From Oceanirhabdus sp. W0125-5 (lineage in GTDB: Bacteria > Bacillota > Clostridia > Clostridiales > Clostridiaceae): a DNA stretch of 64,000 nt. Position numbers and translations under genes: made by a program. Under the pieces are notes generated by a model that saw nothing but the letters and a program-made list of their open reading frames with translations, had not been told where the DNA came from and ran no database searches. This document shows, in pieces, positions 1-8,260 of this stretch (positions are counted from its first letter, which is position 1; each line of letters opens with the position of its first letter). Where the stretch lies: NCBI RefSeq assembly GCF_027938815.1, contig NZ_CP115913.1, positions 2,390,001 to 2,454,000 on the forward strand, written 5' to 3'.

Positions 1-1081
1 GAGTACCTAGTTCGTCATTTGAAACAATATCACATTTTTCAGAGAAATCTAATGAAGCCATTTTATGAGCAGTTTGATTGAGTTTTAACAATGGTGAAGA
101 CAGAATTTTTGATAAAAAAATTGACGCTAAAGTAATAACAATAATTGCAAAAAAGAAATAGTATATATAATAATTTTGTATAATATACACAGTACCCTCA
201 ATAGGAGTATAAGGTATTGAAACACCCAGTATGAATTGTTCGTTATAGAGTTTAATTGGTTCAAAAAAAATAAGTGATTCTGTTTCGTAATCATCTGATT
301 GTGTTTTATAGTATGCTTCTTGTAAGTTTAAAATATTAGATTCATTTGATTCATCATTTAAATCTAAGTAATTGAATAATTCATCATATAGAATTGATTC
401 AAGAGAATCATAAGAATACAAAATATTATTATTAATATCTGAATAATTAATAAATACAATTTTACACTCAAACTTAGAAATATTATTATAATTATCTTCC
501 TTAGCAGGAAAATTATTTTCAGCAGATTCCTTAGAAGTAGACTCTGTAGATTCATAAATTTCATTCACAATAAATTGTGTATTATCTATTATAATTTCTA
601 GTGGATACATAATATTTTCAGAAGGAATAAATTTTCCTTTTATAGTAATTTCTGAGCCTACAGATAAATCGTAATTAGAAACAAGTTCTTGTAAATCATC
701 TGGATAGATATCAACCTTTACTTGAGCAAAATTATCAGTTTTTACATATAATAGTCCCTCATTTTGCGTGGATGGATCTCCAAAACAAGGGTTTCCGTAT
801 AAATCATAAATGATTACTGCAGAGTTATTATTATGAGAAAATTTTAATAAAGTGCTATTTAATTTGTTAACTTCTTGATGGGAAGTAGGAAGTTTATTAG
901 AATATGCGATAGTTAAATCAGTTTTTAATGAACTTATTTCTGATTCAAGATTGTTAATAATGCTTGATTCGTAGAAAGTTTCTAAAAAAATACTTTGAAA
1001 TGCAAACTGAAAAACTTGAACAATTAAAACAATAGATAATATTAGAAAAAAGAGTTTTAAAACTATTCCTTTATATTTCAT
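1..1081 (-). CDS. sensor histidine kinase, N-terminal part (cut by window edge)
   Basis: Reading the minus strand from the ATG at 1081 gives 360 residues before the left edge. There is a membrane segment at about residues 7-27, a long extracytoplasmic region to about 300, a second membrane segment at about 303-323, then a HAMP-like start (SSPLLKLNQTAHKMASLDF). The kinase core lies outside the window. The start codon shares one base with the TAA of the response regulator upstream (TAATG), so the two are translationally coupled and form a two-component system. The outer domain has a Ser/Glu/Asn-rich low-complexity stretch around residues 190-210. The ligand cannot be predicted; the large sensing domain suggests an extracellular or envelope signal. 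Confidence 0.85.
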   Translation of the reverse strand, partial: MKYKGIVLKLFFLILSIVLIVQVFQFAFQSIFLETFYESSIINNLESEISSLKTDLTIAYSNKLPTSHQEVNKLNSTLLKFSHNNNSAVIIYDLYGNPCFGDPSTQNEGLLYVKTDNFAQVKVDIYPDDLQELVSNYDLSVGSEITIKGKFIPSENIMYPLEIIIDNTQFIVNEIYESTESTSKESAENNFPAKEDNYNNISKFECKIVFINYSDINNNILYSYDSLESILYDELFNYLDLNDESNESNILNLQEAYYKTQSDDYETESLIFFEPIKLYNEQFILGVSIPYTPIEGTVYIIQNYYIYYFFFAIIVITLASIFLSKILSSPLLKLNQTAHKMASLDFSEKCDIVSNDELGT

Positions 1082-1755
1082 TATTCCACCTCAAATTTAT
1101 AGCCTATGCCAAAAACTGTTTGTATCATATAAGCTTTATGTTCCATAGCTTTTCTTAGTTTTTTTACATGAGTATCAACAACTCTAGTGTTTCCAAAATA
1201 ATCAAATCCCCATACTGCATTTAATATGGAATCTCTAGAAAGTGCAATACCAGAGTTCTTTATAAAATAGACTAGTAAATCATACTCTTTTGGAGAAAGT
1301 TTAATTTCAGAATTATCAATGTAAACATTATGAGAATCAAGATTAATTCTTAGTCCATCTCGTTCAAGTACATTACTCTCTGATAATACGGTGCCTTCAG
1401 TACGTTTTAAGAGCATTTTTACTCTTGCAATCAATACCGCAGGACTAAATGGTTTTGTTACATATTCATCAGCTTTAAGGTCAAATCCCATTAACATATC
1501 TTCTTCATCATTTCGAGCTGTAAGCATGATAATTGGAACAGCTGATTTTTTACGTATTCTTTTACATACAGACCAGCCATCTAATTTTGGCATCATAACA
1601 TCTAAAATAACTAAATCTACAGAATTTGATTCAAAAGCTTCTATGCCTTTAATTCCATCACAGGCACGAATAACTTCATAACCTTCTTTTGTAAAATAAT
1701 CATATAGAATATCTAATATTTTTACTTCATCTTCAATAATAAGTATTTTCTGCAT
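1081..1755 (-). CDS. OmpR/PhoB-family response regulator
   Basis: This 224-residue protein has a receiver domain (about 1-120) followed by a winged-helix DNA-binding domain (about 130-224). The acidic pocket is E8/D9, the phospho-acceptor D52 lies in LVILDVMMP, T79 is the switch threonine and K101 sits in the conserved TKPF. The C-terminal domain ends in VVDTHVKKLRKA and IQTVFGIGYKFE, typical of the recognition helix and wing. It is upstream of and overlaps the histidine kinase gene by one base, so it is the cognate regulator. The target genes are unknown. The overall length is normal for the family. Confidence 0.93.
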   Translation of the reverse strand: MQKILIIEDEVKILDILYDYFTKEGYEVIRACDGIKGIEAFESNSVDLVILDVMMPKLDGWSVCKRIRKKSAVPIIMLTARNDEEDMLMGFDLKADEYVTKPFSPAVLIARVKMLLKRTEGTVLSESNVLERDGLRINLDSHNVYIDNSEIKLSPKEYDLLVYFIKNSGIALSRDSILNAVWGFDYFGNTRVVDTHVKKLRKAMEHKAYMIQTVFGIGYKFEVE

Positions 1756-1813
1756 ATCAAACCTCGCTAAATTAATTTAAATAAGTATAATTCAAAATTG
1801 TGTATTTTATGTG

Positions 1814-1847
1814 TACAAAAAAAGAAATAGGCACATTAATGCCTATT
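1814..1847 (-). terminator. rho-independent terminator of the antiporter operon
   Basis: The stem AATAGGC (1826-1832) pairs with GCCTATT (1841-1847). On the minus strand it is followed by a run of Ts (1815-1824 read in complement). The stop codon of the antiporter gene lies inside the stem. Confidence 0.8.
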
Positions 1848-3030
1848 ATATACTCAAAGATTTTTTTTTGTCAATATGTGCCTCTCCTGCTTTGAAAATT
1901 GCATATTTGGTCATTAAAGGACCAATAAGTTCATAAATTACAGTTGCTGCAAGTATAATAGTACGTATGGTATCACCATTTGGAAGAGTATTTTCAGCAA
2001 TTAGAGCTAATCCAATTGCAACTCCAGCTTGAGGAATGAGGGTGAGACCGAGATATTTTTGGACTACCTTAGGTGAGTGAACAATTCTAGCACCAAGATA
2101 TGCACCTAAAATTTTTCCGATTATTCTGAAAATTACATATGCAGCACCTATATACCCAATTTTAGAAAGTGTACTAATATCAAGTTCTGCGCCTGCCAAT
2201 GTGAAAAAAGCAATAAATATTGGAGGCGTAAAATGATCTGATATTTCATGTAATGGTTTCGTGTTAGGTAAAATATTAGTCACAGTGCCTCCTATGGACA
2301 TACAAAGTAACAAAGGTGAAATGTTAAACTCAGATGATACACCTATGGCAATCATCATAATTGCTACAACAACGGATAACATCTTGTTTTTTCCTTCTGA
2401 TTTATTTATTAAAAAAGCTAATATTAACCCAAGGGATACTCCTATAATAAATGCTAGAATAATCTCGATAAATGGATGTAATATTGAACTTAATAAGTTT
2501 CCTGTGGGAATCAAAAGGGCTTTTGCTATTGCTAAAGATATGCCAAAAATGATTACTCCCATAGCATCATCAATAGCTACAACTGGCAGTAGTGTATTTA
2601 CTACAGGCCCTTTAGCTTTATATTGTTTTATTATCATTATTGTAGCAGCTGGGGCTGTAGCAGTACCGATTGCACCAATCACTAAACTAAAAGAAAGGGT
2701 TTTGTTAAAACAAAGCATTCCAATAGTTATAAAGGTCATGGTGGATAGTACCTGAAAAAAAGTGATTATAAAAGCTGATTTTCCTATTTTTTTTAAATGA
2801 TTGAAATTGAATTCTAAACCTATAGAGAAAGCAATAAATCCAAGTGCAGCTTCAGAAATTAAAGATAATTCTTTGGCTGCACTTAGAGGAATTAGTCCTA
2901 AAAATGAATGTCCAATTAATAAACCACCTATTAAATACCCAGTAACTTCAGGAAGATTGATTTTTTTACATAATCTTCCACTAAGAATGCCTGTAAGTAG
3001 TATTATTCCAACATATAGAAAAGAATGCAC
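1846..3030 (-). CDS. CPA2-family cation:proton antiporter (KefB/NapA type)
   Basis: This 394-residue, very hydrophobic protein has about 11-12 membrane segments and no C-terminal RCK/TrkA nucleotide-binding domain, so it is the short membrane-only form. It has the family N-terminal signature (EVTGYLIGGLLIGHSFLG) and the paired aspartates D154-D155 in AIDDAMGVIIF that carry the cation and proton in this family. The start is GTG at 3030 with only a weak ribosome site. The gene lies 24 bp downstream of a PII-like gene, so the two are probably one operon. The cation (Na+, K+ or other) cannot be told from sequence. Loss of the regulatory domain, together with the PII-like neighbour, suggests that the neighbour takes over regulation (inference). 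Confidence 0.88.
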   Translation of the reverse strand: MHSFLYVGIILLTGILSGRLCKKINLPEVTGYLIGGLLIGHSFLGLIPLSAAKELSLISEAALGFIAFSIGLEFNFNHLKKIGKSAFIITFFQVLSTMTFITIGMLCFNKTLSFSLVIGAIGTATAPAATIMIIKQYKAKGPVVNTLLPVVAIDDAMGVIIFGISLAIAKALLIPTGNLLSSILHPFIEIILAFIIGVSLGLILAFLINKSEGKNKMLSVVVAIMMIAIGVSSEFNISPLLLCMSIGGTVTNILPNTKPLHEISDHFTPPIFIAFFTLAGAELDISTLSKIGYIGAAYVIFRIIGKILGAYLGARIVHSPKVVQKYLGLTLIPQAGVAIGLALIAENTLPNGDTIRTIILAATVIYELIGPLMTKYAIFKAGEAHIDKKKSLSI

Positions 3031-3054
3031 TTAAATATTCCAAATAAAATACAT

Positions 3055-3399
3055 TTAGTCTACATGTATCCCTTCCCAAAAGGAAACAGGAACTGTAAAA
3101 ACAATACCTACATCTGGTTTAGAAAGATCGCCTACAACATTTTTAATAGCTGAAATTGCTGTTTGAACTTGGCTATCTTTTATAACTGTAAATATAGTTT
3201 TATTAAATGGGCGTTGTTCGTTCATTAGCATTCTTAATGATCCAAATATAGGTAGTTCATTGGGTTTAGCATGATTAATGACCTTAGCCATACCAGTACT
3301 ATCAATAATTGTAGCACCATGTATTCCATTGCTTTCAAATTCATTTAAAATATGTTCCAAATGACTAACGTTATTTAGAACCATAATCAACATTTGCAT
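3055..3399 (-). CDS. PII-like (GlnB/GlnK-fold) small regulatory protein
   Basis: This 114-residue protein has a ferredoxin-like layout with beta strands at the start (MQMLIMVLNN) and near the end (VGIVFTVPVSFWEGI). The terminal GIVFTVPV strand resembles the PII core. There is no recognisable classical T-loop uridylylation tyrosine motif, so it is not a canonical GlnB. It has a good ribosome site (AGGAGGA, six bases before the ATG at 3399; a second in-frame ATG at 3393 is less well spaced). It is the first gene of an operon with the antiporter. Known PII-like proteins of this kind bind nucleotides and regulate an adjacent transporter (for example SbtB with SbtA). A similar role for the antiporter is inference. 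Confidence 0.7.
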   Translation of the reverse strand: MQMLIMVLNNVSHLEHILNEFESNGIHGATIIDSTGMAKVINHAKPNELPIFGSLRMLMNEQRPFNKTIFTVIKDSQVQTAISAIKNVVGDLSKPDVGIVFTVPVSFWEGIHVD

Positions 3400-3652
3400 T
3401 TGAATTCCTCCTAATCAATATATCTAATATATTTATCTTTAGATTACAATTAATTTTAATAGTAGTATTTAAAGGTCTAATTTCATAAAAATCTTTAGTA
3501 TGTAATAAATAATCACTTACTATATAAGTATTCGTTATTAATATTAAATAATCCTTCAATTTAATATTAGTTTTAAGTGTTCGTATAAAGAACTTCTCTA
3601 TTTAAATAAGAAGTTTTGATATGATAAAAACAGTAGAAGAATAATTAAACAT

Positions 3653-3687
3653 AAAAAAAGATAAGCCATCTAGTATAAGCTTATCTT
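3653..3687 (-). terminator. terminator downstream of cardiolipin synthase gene
   Basis: The 9-bp stem AAGATAAGC (3658-3666) pairs with GCTTATCTT (3679-3687) and is followed on the minus strand by a run of Ts. It lies just beyond the stop of the cls gene. Confidence 0.85.
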
Positions 3688-3700
3688 AGTATATAGTATT

Positions 3701-5143
3701 TTATAAAATCGGTGATAATAATCTACTAAAAGACTCTTTAAATTTTATTAGGTTACTTCTTGCTTTATAAATTTCAGGAGTAAGTTCATTACAATCACTA
3801 ATATCTGCAAAAAAGACATCTCGTAATTCCATAGATATTTTTTTGTCATAAATAAATGCATTCACTTCAAAATTTAATCTAAATGATCTTATGTCCATGT
3901 TTGCAGTTCCTACAGAACATATTTTATTATCAACTACTACTGTTTTAGCATGTAGAAATCCTTTTTCATAAGTATAAATCTTTGCACCGGCACGAATCAA
4001 TTCGCCAGCATTGTGGTAACTAGCCCAATAAACAAATGGGTGATCAGGTTTATTAGGAATCATTATTCTTACATCTACTCCTGATAATGCTGCAATCTTT
4101 AAGGATTCTTTAATACAGTCATCTAATACTAAATAAGGAGTTTGAATAAGTATACATTCTTTTGCATCCTGAACCATTTTAACGTAACCATATTTAATTT
4201 GTTCCAATTCTGTATCGGGACCACTTGATACAATTTGCATGCCAATGTCGCCTTTAGATACTGAAGAACTGAGATATTTTTCAATTAATACATCATTTTC
4301 ACCTGATGAATAGCGCCAATCAAGTAAAAATCTTAAATGCAAAGTAACAATAGCTTCACCTGTAATTTTAATATGGGTATCTCTCCAATAACCAAATCGT
4401 TTATTTTTACCTAGGTATTCATCACCAATATTAAAGCCTCCAACATAACCAATTTTATTATCAATTACAACTATTTTTCTGTGGTTTCTATAATTTATTC
4501 TAAAATTAATTATATATAATAATGACGGAAAGAAAACAGCGTATTTACCACCAGCATCTATCAATGGTTTAAGATGTCTTTTTCTTAAATTTCTAGAACC
4601 AAGTTGATCATATAATAATCTAACTTCTACTCCTTCTTTGGCTTTTTCAACTAAAGCGTTAATGATTTTTTTACCTAGGTCATCGTTTTTGATAATATAA
4701 TAACCAATGTGAATGAATTTTTTAGCGTTTTTAATTTCCATTAGAAGATCATCAAATTTACTTTTCCCATCTGCAAAAATTTCAACAGTATTATCTTCTG
4801 TCAAGGGTGAATTACCATTATTAAAATTTAACCTCATTAAATCTTCATAATATTTCATATCATCACTATTAAAAGACTTATTATGTTTAATAAGTTTTTC
4901 ATTTTCAAGTAAATACTCTTTTAGAACTTTATCTTCATGTTTTTTTAATCTGAATATTTTTTCTCTGCTTAAATTTTGACCAAAGGTTAAATATAATATA
5001 AATCCAAAACCTGGTACAAAATAGAAAATCATCAACCAAGCAAGTGTTGTACTTACATTTCTTCTTTCAAAGAATATTAATATTAATGCAAAAATTAAGT
5101 TAATATAAGGTAAAAAAGTTACTATCCACTTAAATAAGTCCAT
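3701..5143 (-). CDS. cls: cardiolipin synthase (two-HKD phospholipase D family)
   Basis: This 480-residue membrane enzyme condenses phosphatidylglycerol to cardiolipin. Two N-terminal membrane segments (about 5-25 and 33-55) precede two phospholipase-D domains. The catalytic motifs are visible: H221-x-K223-x4-D228 in NHRKIVVIDNKIGYVGG and H398-x-K400-x4-D405 in LHAKTVVVDNKICSVG. The length and the N-terminal two-helix module match bacterial ClsA. It is a single gene with its own terminator, and its upstream region (5144-5354) is shared with the divergent BrkB-type gene. Nothing is missing from the active site. Confidence 0.95.
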   Translation of the reverse strand: MDLFKWIVTFLPYINLIFALILIFFERRNVSTTLAWLMIFYFVPGFGFILYLTFGQNLSREKIFRLKKHEDKVLKEYLLENEKLIKHNKSFNSDDMKYYEDLMRLNFNNGNSPLTEDNTVEIFADGKSKFDDLLMEIKNAKKFIHIGYYIIKNDDLGKKIINALVEKAKEGVEVRLLYDQLGSRNLRKRHLKPLIDAGGKYAVFFPSLLYIINFRINYRNHRKIVVIDNKIGYVGGFNIGDEYLGKNKRFGYWRDTHIKITGEAIVTLHLRFLLDWRYSSGENDVLIEKYLSSSVSKGDIGMQIVSSGPDTELEQIKYGYVKMVQDAKECILIQTPYLVLDDCIKESLKIAALSGVDVRIMIPNKPDHPFVYWASYHNAGELIRAGAKIYTYEKGFLHAKTVVVDNKICSVGTANMDIRSFRLNFEVNAFIYDKKISMELRDVFFADISDCNELTPEIYKARSNLIKFKESFSRLLSPIL

Positions 5144-5354
5144 AAATTCCCCCTCTTTTCTGAATATTAATATGAGAATTAATCTATTTATAACATTATT
5201 TTACTTTAAAATAAGTAAAATATCAAAATAATTATTAATTGCTAAATAACCACAAGGTTAATGTTTTTGAGATTGATTTATACAAAATATGCATAACCTA
5301 ATATAAAAGTAGAGAAATATAAAGTAACTAAACAAATGAAATATGGAGGAGATT

Positions 5355-6179
5355 ATGAAGTTTATAACTAAAGTATTTGCTTTAATAAAAAAAATATTAG
5401 ATGACCAAATTTCAAAAGTTGCAGCTGTACTATCATATTTTTCATTGTTATCTTTTTTTCCATTTATGATTTTTCTCTTAACACTTGTTAGTTATAGTGA
5501 AATAAGTGTAGATTCTTTGGTTCAAGAATTGGGTAAATTTTTACCAGAAAGTGCTTACGAATTAGTTAAATCAGTAATTATTGATACTTTTCAAAGTAGC
5601 AATCAAAATTTGTTGTCTTTTGGTATATTATTTGCCTTGTATGCTGGTTCAGGTGGAATAAGAGCAATAATGGATGGGTTGAATACTGCTTATAATGTTA
5701 AAGAAAATAGAAATTTTATATTTATTTTTTTTATTTCTATTGTTTATACAGTAGCATTGGCTGTAATAATAATTTTTAGTTTTACCCTTATAATTTTTGG
5801 AGAAGTAATAGGAAATACCGTTATTAATTGGTTTAATGGAAATAGAAGTTTCAAATATTTTTGGGACTTCTATAGAGTTGGATTTACTTTGTTTTTGATT
5901 TTTATTGTTTTTGTTGGAATGTATTGTACATTTCCCGCTAGAAAATTAAAAATTAAAAAAGTTATTCCAGGTGCATTATTTACCACCTTAGGATGGTTTG
6001 TTTCATCATTAGGATTTTCATATTATGTAAATAACTTTGCTAATTATTCTAGAGTATATGGTAGTTTGGGAGCAGTAATTATTTTAATGACCTGGATTTA
6101 TATAACCTCAATGATGATATTGATTGGAGGAGAACTTAATGCTTTTTTAAATGAAAAAAGCTTAATGGATAATGGATAA
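5355..6179 (+). CDS. YihY/BrkB-family inner-membrane protein
   Basis: This 274-residue protein has about six membrane helices and family-typical segments (AAVLSYFSLLSFFPFMIF near the start; GLNTAYNV; LGAVIILMTWIYITSMMILIGGELN near the end). The family was once called 'ribonuclease BN', which was an error; its function is unknown. I place the start at the ATG at 5355, behind GGAGGAG, rather than the ATG at 5343 that lies within the ribosome site. The last four codons (Met-Asp-Asn-Gly) and the TAA at 6177 lie inside the terminal heptamers of the repeat at 6164, so the native C-terminus appears to have been replaced by repeat sequence. Confidence 0.88.
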   Translation: MKFITKVFALIKKILDDQISKVAAVLSYFSLLSFFPFMIFLLTLVSYSEISVDSLVQELGKFLPESAYELVKSVIIDTFQSSNQNLLSFGILFALYAGSGGIRAIMDGLNTAYNVKENRNFIFIFFISIVYTVALAVIIIFSFTLIIFGEVIGNTVINWFNGNRSFKYFWDFYRVGFTLFLIFIVFVGMYCTFPARKLKIKKVIPGALFTTLGWFVSSLGFSYYVNNFANYSRVYGSLGAVIILMTWIYITSMMILIGGELNAFLNEKSLMDNG

Positions 6180-6421
6180 TGTAGAATGTAGAATGGAGAA
6201 TGATGGATGATTCTGACTTTGGTCAGAATCTACATTTTTTTGGTGATAAACATTAGGATTCTACTCGTTTCATTATGAATGAAACATTGTAGTTTAAATA
6301 CAATATTTTATCAAAAGATAAAATGAGTAAAAACACTTTGTTCTAAGTAACAATAAGATGTAGTTTCTGCGTAAGCAGAAACATCCACCATTATACATTA
6401 TCCATTATCAATTATACATTT
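6164..6421. repeat. heptad-ended hairpin repeat, copy A (full length)
   Basis: The left arm is a run of heptamers (AATGGAT, AATGGAT, AATGTAG, AATGTAG, AATGGAG) followed by AATGATGGATG. Then come hairpin 1 (ATTCTGAC/GTCAGAAT), a central block TACTC...GAGTA enclosing hairpins TTTCATT/AATGAAA, TTGTA/TACAA and TTTTATC/GATAAAA, a right hairpin GTTTCTGC/GCAGAAAC, and CATCCACC followed by the inverted heptamers to 6421. The copy lies between convergent genes. Its left arm holds the stop codon of the BrkB-type gene and its right arm holds the stop codon of the small minus-strand gene at 6412. Confidence 0.9.
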
Positions 6422-6621
6422 GTTTTATGGTTTTCCTCATTCAGTTCATCGTAAAACTTTTTAGCCATTGAATCAAATTGTGCTAAATTATGTGCGATTG
6501 TGTTCCATGACTTTAAAAGGTGACCTTGAGAATCAAATGCTTGAAAAGTACCCTTGGTTTCATTACTTTCAAAATGGATGGAAGAAATATCTTTTGTATA
6601 AACTTTTCTATTAATAAACAA
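6412..6621 (-). CDS. small hypothetical protein
   Basis: A 69-residue reading frame with a TTG start at 6621 and an AAAGGGG ribosome site about 12 bases upstream, a rather long spacing, so the start is uncertain. The protein is soluble and charged (ISSIHFESNETKGTFQAF in the first half), with no motif I recognise. Its final two codons and TAA stop fall within the right arm of repeat copy A, so the C-terminal end may not be original. It is transcribed convergently with the BrkB-type gene. Confidence 0.5.
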   Translation of the reverse strand: MFINRKVYTKDISSIHFESNETKGTFQAFDSQGHLLKSWNTIAHNLAQFDSMAKKFYDELNEENHKTNV

Positions 6622-6777
6622 TCTAAATAATTACCCCTTTCTTAATTTAGTATATATTTATTTTTATCAATAATTAATAGGGATATTCAAATAAAAATAA
6701 GGATTTTTACAATAAATGATTATAAAAAATCAATTTGGATATAATGCTAATATATTAAATTTTATGGAGGTTTTATA

Positions 6778-7125
6778 ATGAACAAAGTATTGTTATTAGG
6801 AAGAATAGTGAAACAACCAGAGGTTAGATATACTTCTGAGAAAGAATTTCCTTATCTAAAGTTTGTTTTGGCAGTGAACAGAAAATATGTTAAAGCAACT
6901 GGTGAGCGTGATGCTGATTTTGTTCAAGTGGTTTTATGGGGTAAAAGATCTGAAAGTATTGTTGAATCTCTTTCAAAAGGTAGATTAGTTAATGTTATTG
7001 GGAAGTTAAGAACAGGTAACTATGAAAATAAAGAAGGAGTTAAAAGATTTTTTGCTGAAGTTGAAGCGGAACAAATAAATTTCCTTGATACGAAAGAAAA
7101 AAGAGAAGAGGAAGAAGTTTCTTAA
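6778..7125 (+). CDS. ssb: single-stranded DNA-binding protein, short paralogue
   Basis: This 115-residue protein is a single OB fold with SSB signatures: MNKVLLLGRIVKQPEVRYT at the start, FVLAVNRKY, DFVQVVLWGKRSE, and GRLVNVIGKLRTGNYEN. It lacks the long linker and the acidic DDDIPF-type tip that recruits partner proteins in the main SSB; the tail is only KEKREEEEVS. This suggests a secondary SSB used in specialised conditions such as competence, stress or sporulation (inference). The ATG at 6778 has a GGAGG ribosome site. It is monocistronic with a terminator directly after it. Confidence 0.9.
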   Translation: MNKVLLLGRIVKQPEVRYTSEKEFPYLKFVLAVNRKYVKATGERDADFVQVVLWGKRSESIVESLSKGRLVNVIGKLRTGNYENKEGVKRFFAEVEAEQINFLDTKEKREEEEVS

Positions 7126-7157
7126 TCAGGCTGTTTTAAGCCTGATTTTGGGCTTTT
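7124..7157 (+). terminator. terminator after ssb
   Basis: AATCAGGCT (7124-7132) pairs with AGCCTGATT (7139-7147), then a T-rich stretch; the stop codon is included in the stem. Confidence 0.8.
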
Positions 7158-7448
7158 AAAACTCTGAATAAATAAAAAATCAAAATTTGTTTTTTAGGTA
7201 GGCGCTGAAATGCGTCTTTTGCTTTATTCTCCATAATTTTTATTGATTACCTGTTTCTTGTTAAAACAAAGATAAGATGATAAGATATTATATGAAGTTA
7301 TTCTACAGCAAAATTTGACGATACTAGATAGAAAGAATAAATAAAATAATTTGTTCTTTATATACAGATTTTACTTTTGAATTTCTTTAATAAGTTAAGT
7401 TCTTAACTAAACAATTTTAAAAGTGTATTTTTGATTCAGGAGGATAAA
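7158..7448. other. noncoding stretch upstream of the export-protein gene
   Basis: No credible reading frame was seen. A second small hairpin, AGGCGC/GCGTCT (7200-7217) followed by TTTGCTTTA, may be a back-up terminator. The rest is AT-rich and probably holds the promoter of the next gene; a clear -35/-10 pair was not identified. Confidence 0.4.
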
Positions 7449-7919
7449 ATGAGAGAACTATTGATAATTTTAATAATGTCAGCTACTCCTATTATTGAAC
7501 AGAGGGGAGCTATTCCATATGGGCTATTAAGTACAAATATAGATCCATTTGTGGTATTTTTAGTTAGTTATGTAGGAAGTCTTCTTCCAGTTCCGTTTAT
7601 TTTATTGCTATTTAATAAAATATTTGATATTTTAGGGAGATTTAAGTACTTTAGATGGTTTTATAATTTTATTCAGAGAAAACTTGATAAAAATAGAGGG
7701 AAGTTCGAGAAATACGAAGAGCTTGCATTAATAATATTTATTGCAATTCCACTACCAACCACAGGAGTATGGACAGGGACTGCTGTTGCAAGTTTTCTAA
7801 ACCTTGATAAAAAGAAATCTTTTGTTTGTGCAGCAGTTGGTGCATTTATTTCAGCAGTTGTTATAACAATTGTATTTACGTTTTTCCCATCAATGTTAAA
7901 GTATTTACTAATACATTAA
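7449..7919 (+). CDS. putative small multidrug export protein (COG2426 family)
   Basis: This 156-residue membrane protein has about four helices, the family N-terminal motif (ATPIIEQRGAIPYGL) and the conserved IPLPTTGVWTGT segment around residue 100. The family is annotated as small multidrug export, but the substrate and mechanism are essentially uncharacterised. The ATG at 7449 is chosen because AGGAGG lies six to eight bases upstream; an in-frame TTG at 7431 precedes that site and is unlikely to be used. It is monocistronic, with a terminator directly after. Confidence 0.8.
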   Translation: MRELLIILIMSATPIIEQRGAIPYGLLSTNIDPFVVFLVSYVGSLLPVPFILLLFNKIFDILGRFKYFRWFYNFIQRKLDKNRGKFEKYEELALIIFIAIPLPTTGVWTGTAVASFLNLDKKKSFVCAAVGAFISAVVITIVFTFFPSMLKYLLIH

Positions 7920-7934
7920 TTATATTGTGAGAAG

Positions 7935-7974
7935 CTGTAACAAAATAAGATTAAATTTTGTTGCAGTTTTTTTA
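7935..7974 (+). terminator. terminator after the export-protein gene
   Basis: CTGTAACAAAAT (7935-7946) pairs with ATTTTGTTGCAG (7955-7966) with one G-U pair, followed by seven Ts. Confidence 0.85.
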
Positions 7975-8260
7975 TTGGAAAAAAACTTAATACATATTTT
8001 TAAGAAAAAAAATCATCTTAATTTAAAAAATATGGTTGCTTTATATGACAAAAAAGCGCAATAATTACGCGTTAATACCAGTAACTGGTAGTGAGAGGTG
8101 AAAAAAATAATGTTAATAGTAATAATGATATATAAACTGTCGTAATTGATAGAAAAGTTTTTCGTACAAGCATATAAATTATGACAGTTTTCTTTTGAAA
8201 CAACTGATATTATGAATATATAGTAAATAAACAGGGGGCTAATATATAGGGAGGGAGAAC
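7975..8260 (+). promoter_or_regulatory. noncoding leader with a long-range stem upstream of the DUF6514 gene
   Basis: The stretch has no credible gene. ACTGTCGTAATT (8136-8147) pairs with AATTATGACAGT (8177-8188), a 12-bp stem with one wobble pair. It encloses an inner GAAAA/TTTTC hairpin and is followed by TTTTCTTTTG. A separate short palindrome TACCAGT/ACTGGTA lies around 8086-8100. The stem could be an attenuator or a simple terminator; no known riboswitch class is recognised. Confidence 0.35.

Noticed and set aside
3371..3559. Minus-strand open frame upstream of the PII-like gene
   Set aside because: It overlaps the start of a well-supported gene, has no ribosome site, and its composition is AT-driven.
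6164..6421. Repeats considered as tRNA-like or group II intron remnants
   Set aside because: No anticodon or T-loop consensus, no domain V-like motif and no maturase fragment.
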